A stretch of DNA of 55,227 nucleotides from Clostridia bacterium. GTDB lineage: Bacteria; Bacillota; Clostridia; Christensenellales; UBA1242. This document shows, one piece after another, positions 42,530 through 50,812 of the stretch (its first letter is position 1; the number at the start of each line of letters is the position of its first letter). Where the stretch lies: contig JAFQFI010000044.1 of the NCBI GenBank assembly GCA_017398655.1, positions 1 through 55,227 of the forward strand, written 5' to 3'. The notes under the pieces are model-generated. The model worked only from the letters and a program-made list of their open reading frames with translations, had not been told where the DNA came from and made no database searches. Both the position numbers and the translations under genes were made by a program.

Positions 42530-45500
42530 ATGAAAAAATCACTTACAATCTCAAACAAAATATTTTTGGTATTATGCTTAGTTATTTCAATGTTTTTTAT
42601 GAGTACTTTTGCATTATTATCAAATCTTACAGCAAAAGCAGCCGGACAAAACTTTTCAAGTTATTATGGAGTTAATACCATAAAAGTTGAAAATGGTGAT
42701 TTTGCTGAAAATGAAAAGGTTTCTGATGGATTGCCTTATAAACCTAAAACTGGTTGGACAGAAACATCAGATTCTGCTTCTATAGATGCTACTTATGGTG
42801 TTATCGATACTAATTTTGAAGCTTTTATTTCACCAAAAAATAATAAATTTGGTTTGGAAGTTAACCCGGGTGTTGACACTGATTTAACAAATCCAGATGA
42901 AGAAATTTTAATGATAAAAGCAAAAGATAATCCAGCAAAGCATGGTTATGTTAGCGACACAATAGAACTTAAAAAAGCAAAATTTTATGTTATAGAAGTT
43001 CATTGCAAAACAGGTCTTTTGCTTAATGAAGAAGACCCTACTTCTTTAACAAATAAAGCAAGAGCTTCCATTTATACTACACTTTCCACTTCAAGTGCCG
43101 ACAACTTTTTAAATATTGACACAAATGGATATTGGGAAACTTACAATATTTATGTTGCTACCGATACATTTAATTCTTCAAAATTTGAAATTGAATTAAG
43201 ACTTGGAAATAAAACCGATGGATCAAAGGGTGTTGTATTCTTTGACCAAGTTGCCGTAAAAGAAATTGCAAACTTAGATTTTAACTCTGTTGTTGAAGAC
43301 CAAAACAATATTGTTATTAATTTAGATAATGACTATGCAAACTCTTTTGCAAACAACAAATTTGAAGATACTTTAACATCTACTTGGGTTCTTGATGAAA
43401 ATAATGAAACAGAATTAACAGAAATTGGTGCTTATAGTAAAGATTCTATCAATCACTTTATTAAAACAAATTTTGATGAAGCAAATCAAAATACAGATTA
43501 TGCAAACGATTTTGTTTTTAGCAACAACAAACTTTTATTAATGTTAAATAAAGAAGCAACTGCTTCAAAAGTATCTTCTCATAAAGAAAATACTATTACT
43601 ATTAAACAACATGGCTTATACCTTCTTTCAATGCTTGTTAAAACTGGGAACCTTTCAAGTGGTGGCTTAGATGTAACTTTAACAGAAGTTGTTGATGAAG
43701 GTGAAGAAGCAATAACAACTGTTCAAACAGGAATTAACTGCTCTTCTAACACATTACCAGAATACAACGGCTACAAAAAAGTTGAGTTTTATATTAGAGG
43801 CAACGCTTACTTTGACAAACAAGTTGGCATAACCTTTGAATTAGGAAAAACTGATGCTAAAATTTCTGGTTGGGCAATAATTGATAATATTACTCTTCAA
43901 CAAATAAATCAAACAGAATTTTCTTCAAAAACAAGTTCAACAGAATTTGATTTATCAAAAAATATTACTGACACTTCAACAATTAAAAATGGAAGTTTCA
44001 ATTTTATAACAAACTCACAATCAACAGTTTCATATCCTGCTACTCCACTTAACTGGACTGCTTCAGAAAACAATACTCTTAGTGGTGTTATTAGGGTTGC
44101 TGATGAATATTTTATTCAAGATATAGCAAACTTTGGTGGATTGGAATTATCACAAAATCCCGGCATTAACACATCATACCCTCAATTTGGTGGTATTCCT
44201 ACAAGTAAATTATTCCAATATGAAAATGTTTTAATGATTAGAAATAATTTAACAGAAGATGTTGATTATACAAGTGATGAGTTTACAATTAGTTCAAACT
44301 CTTCTTCAAACGAAACATATACAAAATTTCAAGTAGGTATTAAAACAGTAAACACAGCAAAAGCTTATATTAAACTTATAAATAAAAATAACCAAGTTCT
44401 TGCAGTTTATGATAATATCTCATCAAACGAAAAATGGACAAATTATGTTGTTTATATTAAAAATGGTATAACATCTCAAGAAATTAAACTTGTTCTTGGT
44501 ACACATGGTGATGGCAATAATAATTATGCATTCTTCGATTATGTAGATTATGAAAGCGACACAAAAGATGATGTTTTAACAAATACAAACAACAGTATTT
44601 ATGTAAACTTATTGGAAGACAGTTTCTACTCTCACTCAAATACACTTGTAAAACCAAATGTTTATAAAACTCAAAACTACTCTGTAAATGCTTATGAACA
44701 AAATAAAGAAAGTGCTGTTTACAATGGAATTATAGATACAACTACAGATTCTTCTTTAAAAACAAGAAATGAATCTAACGATACTAATGTTTTAGTAGTA
44801 ACAAATACAGTTGCAAGTTATCAAAATTTAATTTCTAATTACACATACAAACTTACTAAAAATGGTTACTATGAGTTTTCTGTTTGGATAAAAACTGATT
44901 TTACAAATTGTGAAAATCCAGAAAAATATGGTGCATATTTTGAAATTGTAACTCTTGATAAAGATGGAAACATTGTTATTGACGAAAAGAATGAAAATAA
45001 AAATAAATTTAAAAACATTGTTGTTACTGATGAAGAAAATAATGGTTGGGTAAAATATTCAATATATGTTCTTGCTGAAGAATCAGACCAAGAGGTTAAA
45101 GTTGTTTTTGGTTTAGGTTATGCAGGAAGTCCAACAAAAGGAACAGCTTTCTTTGATGATTTAAAAGTTGTTGATATTGAAAAATCTGAATACACTTCAA
45201 AGGTTGCAAATAATACAACAATAATTTCTAAAGTAATTACTGCAGAAACAGATGAAGAAAGTTCAGATAAAAACGAGAACGATTCTAACAATACTACTAC
45301 CCCATCAGACATCAATATTTGGGCATTATTATCTTCAATAATTTTAGTTGTTGCATTGATACTTGCAATTGCTGGATATATTATAAGAAGAATACCTAAG
45401 AAAAAACTTATTAAAAAAGTAAAAGATTCTGAATATAACAAATCTCCTAAATCTGTTGACGAAAAAGAAATAAAAAGAGAATTAAAAGTTAAAAGAGAAC

Positions 45501-45853
45501 AAAAATTAGAAGAAATTAATAAACAGTTAGAAGAATTAAAAACAACAAAAGAAAAACTTCAAACTGAATATGAAGAAACTTCTAATAAAGAAGAAAGTCA
45601 ATCTGCAAAAGAAAAATTATATACAGAACATACTAAAAAAATTAATAAATTAAATAAAGAAATTGATTATTTATCTTCTGCTGTAACTTATATTAGTGAC
45701 GAAACAAACATTAAAATTTCTGAACAAAAAGAAATTAAAAAACGCAAAAAAGAAGTTGAACAAGAATTTATGCGTATGAAAGTTGAAGAACTTGAAAAAG
45801 AAGAAGCAGAACCTGTTGAAGAACCTTCTAAAAAAGGTAAAGGCAAAAAATAA
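42530..45853 (+). CDS. Large secreted/membrane surface protein with four carbohydrate-binding-like repeats and a cytoplasmic coiled-coil tail
   Basis: The 1107 residues begin with a signal peptide (hydrophobic 10-32, cleavage likely after AKAA near 38). Four repeats of about 210 residues follow; each ends in a similar strand (VVFFDQVAVKEI near 236, WAIIDNITLQQI near 446, YAFFDYVDYES near 665, AFFDDLKVVDI near 872), and they resemble jelly-roll carbohydrate-binding modules (CBM4/9-like). A membrane helix lies at about 929-951 (IWALLSSIILVVALILAIAGY). A lysine/glutamate-rich coiled coil of about 150 residues then forms a probable cytoplasmic tail. There is no LPXTG or anchoring domain. It may attach the envelope glycans to an internal partner. 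It is monocistronic with a strong promoter and terminator. Confidence 0.85.
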   Translation: MKKSLTISNKIFLVLCLVISMFFMSTFALLSNLTAKAAGQNFSSYYGVNTIKVENGDFAENEKVSDGLPYKPKTGWTETSDSASIDATYGVIDTNFEAFISPKNNKFGLEVNPGVDTDLTNPDEEILMIKAKDNPAKHGYVSDTIELKKAKFYVIEVHCKTGLLLNEEDPTSLTNKARASIYTTLSTSSADNFLNIDTNGYWETYNIYVATDTFNSSKFEIELRLGNKTDGSKGVVFFDQVAVKEIANLDFNSVVEDQNNIVINLDNDYANSFANNKFEDTLTSTWVLDENNETELTEIGAYSKDSINHFIKTNFDEANQNTDYANDFVFSNNKLLLMLNKEATASKVSSHKENTITIKQHGLYLLSMLVKTGNLSSGGLDVTLTEVVDEGEEAITTVQTGINCSSNTLPEYNGYKKVEFYIRGNAYFDKQVGITFELGKTDAKISGWAIIDNITLQQINQTEFSSKTSSTEFDLSKNITDTSTIKNGSFNFITNSQSTVSYPATPLNWTASENNTLSGVIRVADEYFIQDIANFGGLELSQNPGINTSYPQFGGIPTSKLFQYENVLMIRNNLTEDVDYTSDEFTISSNSSSNETYTKFQVGIKTVNTAKAYIKLINKNNQVLAVYDNISSNEKWTNYVVYIKNGITSQEIKLVLGTHGDGNNNYAFFDYVDYESDTKDDVLTNTNNSIYVNLLEDSFYSHSNTLVKPNVYKTQNYSVNAYEQNKESAVYNGIIDTTTDSSLKTRNESNDTNVLVVTNTVASYQNLISNYTYKLTKNGYYEFSVWIKTDFTNCENPEKYGAYFEIVTLDKDGNIVIDEKNENKNKFKNIVVTDEENNGWVKYSIYVLAEESDQEVKVVFGLGYAGSPTKGTAFFDDLKVVDIEKSEYTSKVANNTTIISKVITAETDEESSDKNENDSNNTTTPSDINIWALLSSIILVVALILAIAGYIIRRIPKKKLIKKVKDSEYNKSPKSVDEKEIKRELKVKREQKLEEINKQLEELKTTKEKLQTEYEETSNKEESQSAKEKLYTEHTKKINKLNKEIDYLSSAVTYISDETNIKISEQKEIKKRKKEVEQEFMRMKVEELEKEEAEPVEEPSKKGKGKK

Positions 45854-45872
45854 TAATTAATTTAATTAAAAA

Positions 45873-45911
45873 CAAAAAAACTATTTCGGATTTTACCGAA
45901 ATAGTTTTTTT
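45873..45911. terminator. Strong bidirectional terminator
   Basis: The perfect stem AAAAAACTATTTCGG / CCGAAATAGTTTTTT has a six-base loop, between the surface-protein gene and the converging GNAT gene. Confidence 0.9.
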
Positions 45912-45930
45912 ATATGTATTTTTTTAAAAG

Positions 45931-47055
45931 TTATTTTACTTTTTTAACATAACTTCTTCTTCTTTTATGCTGAACATAATCAAATACATTCCATTGAGTT
46001 TGTATTCTATTATTATATTCCAGCATTAAATTTGTTTCAGCATATTCAATATTCTTTTCTATCATACCCTTAATTAAATAAGCCAAAATCATTGTATTTA
46101 CACCTTTGTTTTGATATTCTGGCTTAATTGCAATTAACCCCAAATCAATGCTTGTTGGATTTTTAATTTGTTTTAACATTCTAAATATGCCAAAAGGTAA
46201 CAACTTTCCTCTGCTTTTATTAACAGATTCTGATAAAGATGGAAAAGCCAAACCAAAAGCAACCATTTTATTTTGTTCGTCAACAATAGCAACAATAAAA
46301 TCCTTATTTAAAATTAATTTAAATTGATCTATTAAAGAATCTTTCATTTTATCTGAAAAAGGAACTACGCCATATAAATTCGAATAAGCAGCATCTAAAG
46401 TTTCAAAAAATTGTTCTTTATACTCTTTAATAAAAGCTTTAATAGATTTAGGTTTTACCAATTTTAATTTATATCTTTTTGCAACAATGTCTGATATTTT
46501 TTCAATTCTTTCAACTGGTTCGTTTGGTTTAAATATTCTATACTCTACCCAATCAACTTCTTTTTCAAAACCATAACTTTCTATTAATTCTGGATAATAA
46601 GGATAATTATATTGTTCTTCAAAAGTAGACATTTGGTCAAAGCCATCAATTAACAAACCTTCCCTGTCAAGATCATTATAACCCATAGGACCATGAATTA
46701 ATTCCATTCCTTGCTCTTTTGCCCATGCTTCTACAGTAGAAAATAAAGCATTAGAAACTTCTTTATCGTTTATACAATCAAATCTTGAAAAGCGTATGCG
46801 TTTTTCATTTACTTTTGTATTATAAAGTTTTTGAATAATTCCTGCAATTCTACCAACAATTACATCATCTTTATAAGCCAAAAAGCATTTTACAATACAA
46901 TCATCGTAAGATTCATTTTTCTTTTCATCAAATTTATTTACTTCATCAACATCTAAAAAAGGAACATAATGTTCTACATTTTTGTATAGCTTATGAGGAA
47001 AATTAACAAAATTTTTAATGTCTTTTTTTGTTTTTACTTCTTTTATTTCAATCAT
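45931..47055 (-). CDS. GNAT-like protein, YghO type
   Basis: This 374-residue protein of the acetyltransferase superfamily has a first half with FLAYKDDVIVGRIAGIIQ, RFSRFDCINDKEV, and MELIHGPMGYNDLDREGLL, and a second half with DFIVAIVDEQNKMVAFGLAF and IDLGLIAIKPEYQNKGVNTM, the acetyl-CoA loop region. It resembles YghO-like hypothetical acetyltransferases found beside lipid or envelope genes; the substrate is not known. An AAAGGAT site lies before the ATG. It stands alone, convergent with the surface protein and upstream of no obvious operon partner. Confidence 0.7.
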   Translation of the reverse strand: MIEIKEVKTKKDIKNFVNFPHKLYKNVEHYVPFLDVDEVNKFDEKKNESYDDCIVKCFLAYKDDVIVGRIAGIIQKLYNTKVNEKRIRFSRFDCINDKEVSNALFSTVEAWAKEQGMELIHGPMGYNDLDREGLLIDGFDQMSTFEEQYNYPYYPELIESYGFEKEVDWVEYRIFKPNEPVERIEKISDIVAKRYKLKLVKPKSIKAFIKEYKEQFFETLDAAYSNLYGVVPFSDKMKDSLIDQFKLILNKDFIVAIVDEQNKMVAFGLAFPSLSESVNKSRGKLLPFGIFRMLKQIKNPTSIDLGLIAIKPEYQNKGVNTMILAYLIKGMIEKNIEYAETNLMLEYNNRIQTQWNVFDYVQHKRRRSYVKKVK

Positions 47056-47116
47056 ATTTTATCCTTTAGGCATTAAATTACTTTGTAAGTATATATTTTT
47101 TAATGTTTTTTGGCAA

Positions 47117-47395
47117 CTATATTAATAATTGTTGTCCAACAAATATGTTACTTATATTATTTTTTATTAAAATTTCTTCCAATTTTTTGTTATACTTTTT
47201 TGCAATAATTTCTAAACTTTCATTTGGCTTTACTATATGTATAATTGTTTTTAAATTTTTTATAACTGTAAATATTCCCTCTTTTATAAATACTTGATTA
47301 TTTTTTTTATAATTACTTTCTTCGCTTATTGCCTCTTTTTTTATTATTTCTACATCTAAAAAATCTTTTAAATATTCAATTTTATTTTTTTCCAT
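47117..47395 (-). CDS. LysM-domain protein, small
   Basis: The 92 residues have a variable charged N-terminus and a single C-terminal LysM motif (HIVKPNESLEIIAKKYNKKLEEI, continuing to NIFVGQQLLI; only the beginning is quoted as a landmark). LysM modules bind peptidoglycan or coat glycans. No signal peptide is visible, so it may be a cytoplasmic or spore-coat type (SafA/SpoVID-like) protein. I chose the ATG at 47395 because AGAGGT precedes it; the frame extends 6 codons further up. It is followed by the SpoVB-type flippase on the other strand. Confidence 0.7.
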   Translation of the reverse strand: MEKNKIEYLKDFLDVEIIKKEAISEESNYKKNNQVFIKEGIFTVIKNLKTIIHIVKPNESLEIIAKKYNKKLEEILIKNNISNIFVGQQLLI

Positions 47396-47493
47396 ACTAC
47401 CTCTTTTTTGCATTTATTATCAACTTCTATAATAAGAATATATTAAAAAACATTATTTTTTGACTTATTTTTTATTTTTTTGAGAGGTTTATA

Positions 47494-49029
47494 TTGAAAA
47501 ATTTATTTAAAGCACTTGCTATTTTAACATCATTTTCCGTTTTAACACGAGCATTAGGTTTTTTGTTTAGAATTTTTTTATCAAGGTTAATTGGTGCAGA
47601 AGGTTTAGGTGTATATCAAATATCATTTTCGGTTTATATGGTTTTAGAAACTTTTATTGCAAGTGGATTACCTTTAGTAGTAAGCAAAATGACTTCTTCT
47701 GTTGAATTAGAAAAAGACAGAAAAAAAGAGTTTTCTATTGTAACAACTGCAATAATTATTGGCATAATAACTTCTCTATTACTATGCTTAACTGTTTTAA
47801 TTTTTAAAAACATTTTTGGTTTATTATTTACAGACAAAAGATGCATAAATATTTTAATTACTCTTTTACCAGCGTTAGTTTTTTCAAGCGTATATAGTAT
47901 TTTAAGAGGAAATCTATGGGGCCATAGAAGATATTTTTTAGTAAGTTTAACAGAATTTTTAGAACAACTTATTAGAATTATATTTTGTGTTATAATGGTT
48001 GCTTTTTTCTATTCTTCCTTTGATGGTGCATTGGCAGCAACTTATTCTTTTATAATTTCCTGTTTTATTTCTTCTATTTTAGTTATATTTTTTTACTTTA
48101 AAACTGGAGGAAAATTTTCAAAACCAAAAAGTTTTTTCAAGCCACTTATTAAAACATCTTTACCTATTTCTTTGGTAAAAGTAATTTCAAGCTTATTAAT
48201 GCCAATAATATCTATTATAATTCCTATTCAACTTGTACATGCTGGGTATACAAACGAACAAGCGCTCAGTGTTTTTGGTGTGGCAATGGGTATGACTTTC
48301 CCTCTTTTATATATACCATCAACAATTATTGGGTCTTTATCTATGACTCTAATACCAGACCTATCTGCTGCCTCTTCAATTAATAATCACACAGAAATTC
48401 ATAAAAAAATTAATTTTTCTGTTAAATTTACTTATTTTGTTTCTTTTTTATTTGTACCAATATTTTTCGCCTTAGGTAAACCTATAGGTATATTGCTATA
48501 TAACAATATACAATCTGGAGAATTTTTGTCTTATGCAAGTTGGTTAGTAATTCCTATTTGTCTAAGTGGAATTACCGTTTCTTGTTTAAACGCTTTAAAC
48601 TTAGAAATTAAAGGTTTTATAAATTACGCCATTGGAGCATTGTTTTTAATATTATCTATTTTATTTTTAACAAAATTTATAGGCGTACTTTCTTTAGTTT
48701 GGGGCATGGGCTTGTGTTTAAGCATTGCAACAATACTTAACCTTAAAATGCTTAACAAAAAATTAAACGGTCACTTTTTTAATTTTCAATATTTATTAAA
48801 ACTTATATTAGCTTCTATCCCCTGCTACTTAATGGCAAAATGGATTTTTAATATATTGACTAAAATTTTACCAATATTTTTTAACTTAGCAATTAGTGCA
48901 ATTATTGGAGAACTATTTTTTTTAGTTTTTGCTTTTATTTTTGGATTATTTAATTTTTCTTTTATTGATTTTAAAACAAAAATTTTAAAAAAGAATAAAA
49001 ATTTAAAAACAAACTTAAAAAATGAATAA
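47494..49029 (+). CDS. SpoVB-like MOP-superfamily lipid flippase
   Basis: This membrane protein of 511 residues has 14 predicted helices. It is a member of the polysaccharide transporter/MurJ superfamily, closest to SpoVB of spore formers. The N-terminus SVLTRALGFLFRIFLSRLIGAEGLGVYQIS is the family signature (positions about 15-45), with PTSLI-type proline residues in several helices. The start codon is TTG at 47494, preceded by GAGAGG, with no nearby ATG. It would move lipid-linked glycans across the membrane in cortex or envelope synthesis. DUF421 follows on the same strand at 31 bases. Confidence 0.87.
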   Translation: MKNLFKALAILTSFSVLTRALGFLFRIFLSRLIGAEGLGVYQISFSVYMVLETFIASGLPLVVSKMTSSVELEKDRKKEFSIVTTAIIIGIITSLLLCLTVLIFKNIFGLLFTDKRCINILITLLPALVFSSVYSILRGNLWGHRRYFLVSLTEFLEQLIRIIFCVIMVAFFYSSFDGALAATYSFIISCFISSILVIFFYFKTGGKFSKPKSFFKPLIKTSLPISLVKVISSLLMPIISIIIPIQLVHAGYTNEQALSVFGVAMGMTFPLLYIPSTIIGSLSMTLIPDLSAASSINNHTEIHKKINFSVKFTYFVSFLFVPIFFALGKPIGILLYNNIQSGEFLSYASWLVIPICLSGITVSCLNALNLEIKGFINYAIGALFLILSILFLTKFIGVLSLVWGMGLCLSIATILNLKMLNKKLNGHFFNFQYLLKLILASIPCYLMAKWIFNILTKILPIFFNLAISAIIGELFFLVFAFIFGLFNFSFIDFKTKILKKNKNLKTNLKNE

Positions 49030-49060
49030 AAACCCTTTAATAATAAAAAAATAACTTTGT

Positions 49061-49768
49061 ATGATTACTTTAATTATTAGATCAATTATTGTTTACTGCA
49101 TTGTATTGTTTGCAGTAAGAATTATGGGCAAAAGGCAAATTGGTGACTTACAACCTTTTGAATTGGTTGCAACTTTAATTATTGCAGACCTTGCCTGCAT
49201 ACCTATGTCTGATAGTACAATTCCTATTGCATTTGGTATTGTGCCACTATTAACTTTAGTTATTTTACATCATTTATTTACCCTTTTAAACAGAAAAAGT
49301 ATTAACTTTAGAAAACTAATAAACGGAAAACCAGTTATTGTAATAGATAAAAATGGAATAAACTATTCTGCCTTAAAAAAACTTAATATGACTCTTAATG
49401 ACTTAACTGAAGGACTAAGAGGTTGTCAATGTTTTAATATAAGTGATGTTGCTTATGCAATTGTAGAAACCAACGGAAATATCAGTGTAATGTTAAAATC
49501 AAATATTCAACCAGTTAGTAATGAAAATTTAAAAATAAAAGTTGAAGAAGAAAGTATTACTCTAATATTAGTAAATGATGGCAAAATAATAAAAGAAAAT
49601 TTTTGTTATTTTGGTTTAGACGAAAACTTTTTACAACCAATACTAAAACAAGAAAATATTAAAAACATTAAAGATGTATTAATTTTAACAATTGATAAAC
49701 AAGGAGAAATTTTTTTACAAGAAAAAAATAAGTCCTGCAAAACATTAAAAGCAGGTATACCAAAATGA
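49061..49768 (+). CDS. DUF421-domain membrane protein (YetF family)
   Basis: The 235 residues have about three N-terminal helices (1-85), then a soluble domain with SALKKLNMTLNDLTEGLR and DVAYAIVETNGNISVMLK, the DUF421 pattern of the YetF/YrbG-like proteins, which resemble part of a spore or envelope complex. The stop overlaps the next gene (ATGA at 49765-49768), so translation is coupled. The DUF421-DUF4363 pair is common in spore-forming Clostridia. Function unknown. Confidence 0.86.
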   Translation: MITLIIRSIIVYCIVLFAVRIMGKRQIGDLQPFELVATLIIADLACIPMSDSTIPIAFGIVPLLTLVILHHLFTLLNRKSINFRKLINGKPVIVIDKNGINYSALKKLNMTLNDLTEGLRGCQCFNISDVAYAIVETNGNISVMLKSNIQPVSNENLKIKVEEESITLILVNDGKIIKENFCYFGLDENFLQPILKQENIKNIKDVLILTIDKQGEIFLQEKNKSCKTLKAGIPK

Positions 49769-50157
49769 AAAGAACTATATCTATAATTATTTTAACAATA
49801 ATACTCATTTCTTTTGCTACTTTTGAAGAGCTTTTTATACAAAACTTTATTAGTACTTTAAAAAACAAAGCAGAGCAAGTTTCAATTGTAATTAATAAAA
49901 ATGAAGAAAATATTAATACTGAAGAAGTTTTAAAATCTGTAGACAACTTAAAAGTATTTTGGGAAGATTCTAAATCTACAATATGTTATTTCACAAATTA
50001 CGAAAAGATAAAATCAATTGATGAAAGTTTTGTAAAACTTTCTACTTCTATAAAACATAACGATATGTCCCTTGCAAGCGAAAATATAGCAGTTATTAAA
50101 GATTATAGCGAATTTTTTAAATATTTAATGGGTTTTAATTTAAATACACTTTTTTAA
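49765..50157 (+). CDS. DUF4363-like small membrane protein
   Basis: The 130 residues have one N-terminal membrane helix (about 5-23) and a helical extracytoplasmic region (FWEDSKSTICYFTNYEKI and DMSLASENIAVIKDYS), typical of DUF4363, a family usually paired with DUF421. It overlaps DUF421 by four bases. There is no enzymatic motif; a partner role in the same membrane complex is the simplest idea. Confidence 0.8.
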   Translation: MKRTISIIILTIILISFATFEELFIQNFISTLKNKAEQVSIVINKNEENINTEEVLKSVDNLKVFWEDSKSTICYFTNYEKIKSIDESFVKLSTSIKHNDMSLASENIAVIKDYSEFFKYLMGFNLNTLF

Positions 50158-50211
50158 AAATTAATATTTATTTATAAAAATATTAAAACTTTAAAATGTT
50201 TAATTAAAAGC

Positions 50212-50248
50212 AAAAAAAAGATAATAGATTTTAACTATTATCTTTTTA
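50212..50248. terminator. Bidirectional terminator
   Basis: The stem AAAAAGATAATAG / CTATTATCTTTTT has a seven-base loop between the DUF4363 gene and the converging J-domain gene. Confidence 0.85.
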
Positions 50249-50251
50249 ATT

Positions 50252-50716
50252 TTATCTTGAATAAACTAATAAAACAATTAAACACTCTAAACCTACAACA
50301 AATAGTAAACAATAAAATAATTTAGAAGTTAACAACTTAAACAATAAACTTTTCTTTTTTTGTTTTTTCCTTTCAGTATTTTTAAAATATCTCATAGACA
50401 TTTGTTGTTCGTAATTCTTACGAGACATTCTTTTCTCTTCCATCTTTTCTTTTCTAATTTCATTATCTTCTCTTCTTAATTGGCTTCGAGATGGTTTTTG
50501 GTTGATATTATGACGCAAGTCATAATCTAATCTTTTATCAGGATCTTTTAATACTGAATATGCTTCTGTAATTATTGCTGTATAACGCTCGGCATAAAGC
50601 TTATCACCCTTGTAAACATCTGGATGATACTGCGATACCAACGATATGAATGCCCTTTTAATTTGTTCTTGTGAGGCATTTGTTCTTACTCTTAATACTT
50701 CGTAAAAATTCTTCAC
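50252..50716 (-). CDS. J-domain protein with a C-terminal membrane anchor
   Basis: Residues 1-68 are a DnaJ J-domain with the HPD motif at 31-33 (SQYHPDVY), so it should stimulate a DnaK ATPase. A basic, helical linker (about 70-122) follows, then a membrane helix (about 124-151), giving a tail-anchored co-chaperone with no zinc or client-binding domain. The start is GTG at 50716. A strong -10 (TATAAT) ends seven bases before it, so the mRNA is probably leaderless. It lies 96 bases downstream of uvrA. Confidence 0.85.
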   Translation of the reverse strand: MKNFYEVLRVRTNASQEQIKRAFISLVSQYHPDVYKGDKLYAERYTAIITEAYSVLKDPDKRLDYDLRHNINQKPSRSQLRREDNEIRKEKMEEKRMSRKNYEQQMSMRYFKNTERKKQKKKSLLFKLLTSKLFYCLLFVVGLECLIVLLVYSR

Positions 50717-50722
50717 GCCTAT

Positions 50723-50751
50723 ATTATACCTTTTTTCACTAAAATTTGCAA
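50723..50751 (-). promoter_or_regulatory. Promoter of the J-domain gene (leaderless)
   Basis: On the minus strand TTGCAA (50746-50751), a 17-base spacer and perfect TATAAT (50723-50728). Only six bases lie before the GTG start codon, so transcription probably starts on it. No Shine-Dalgarno sequence can be in the mRNA. Confidence 0.75.
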
Positions 50752-50812
50752 TTACTTTTACACATATAAAGCTCTGGCTTTTTTTATTAAGTTTATTACT
50801 ATCTAAAACTAA

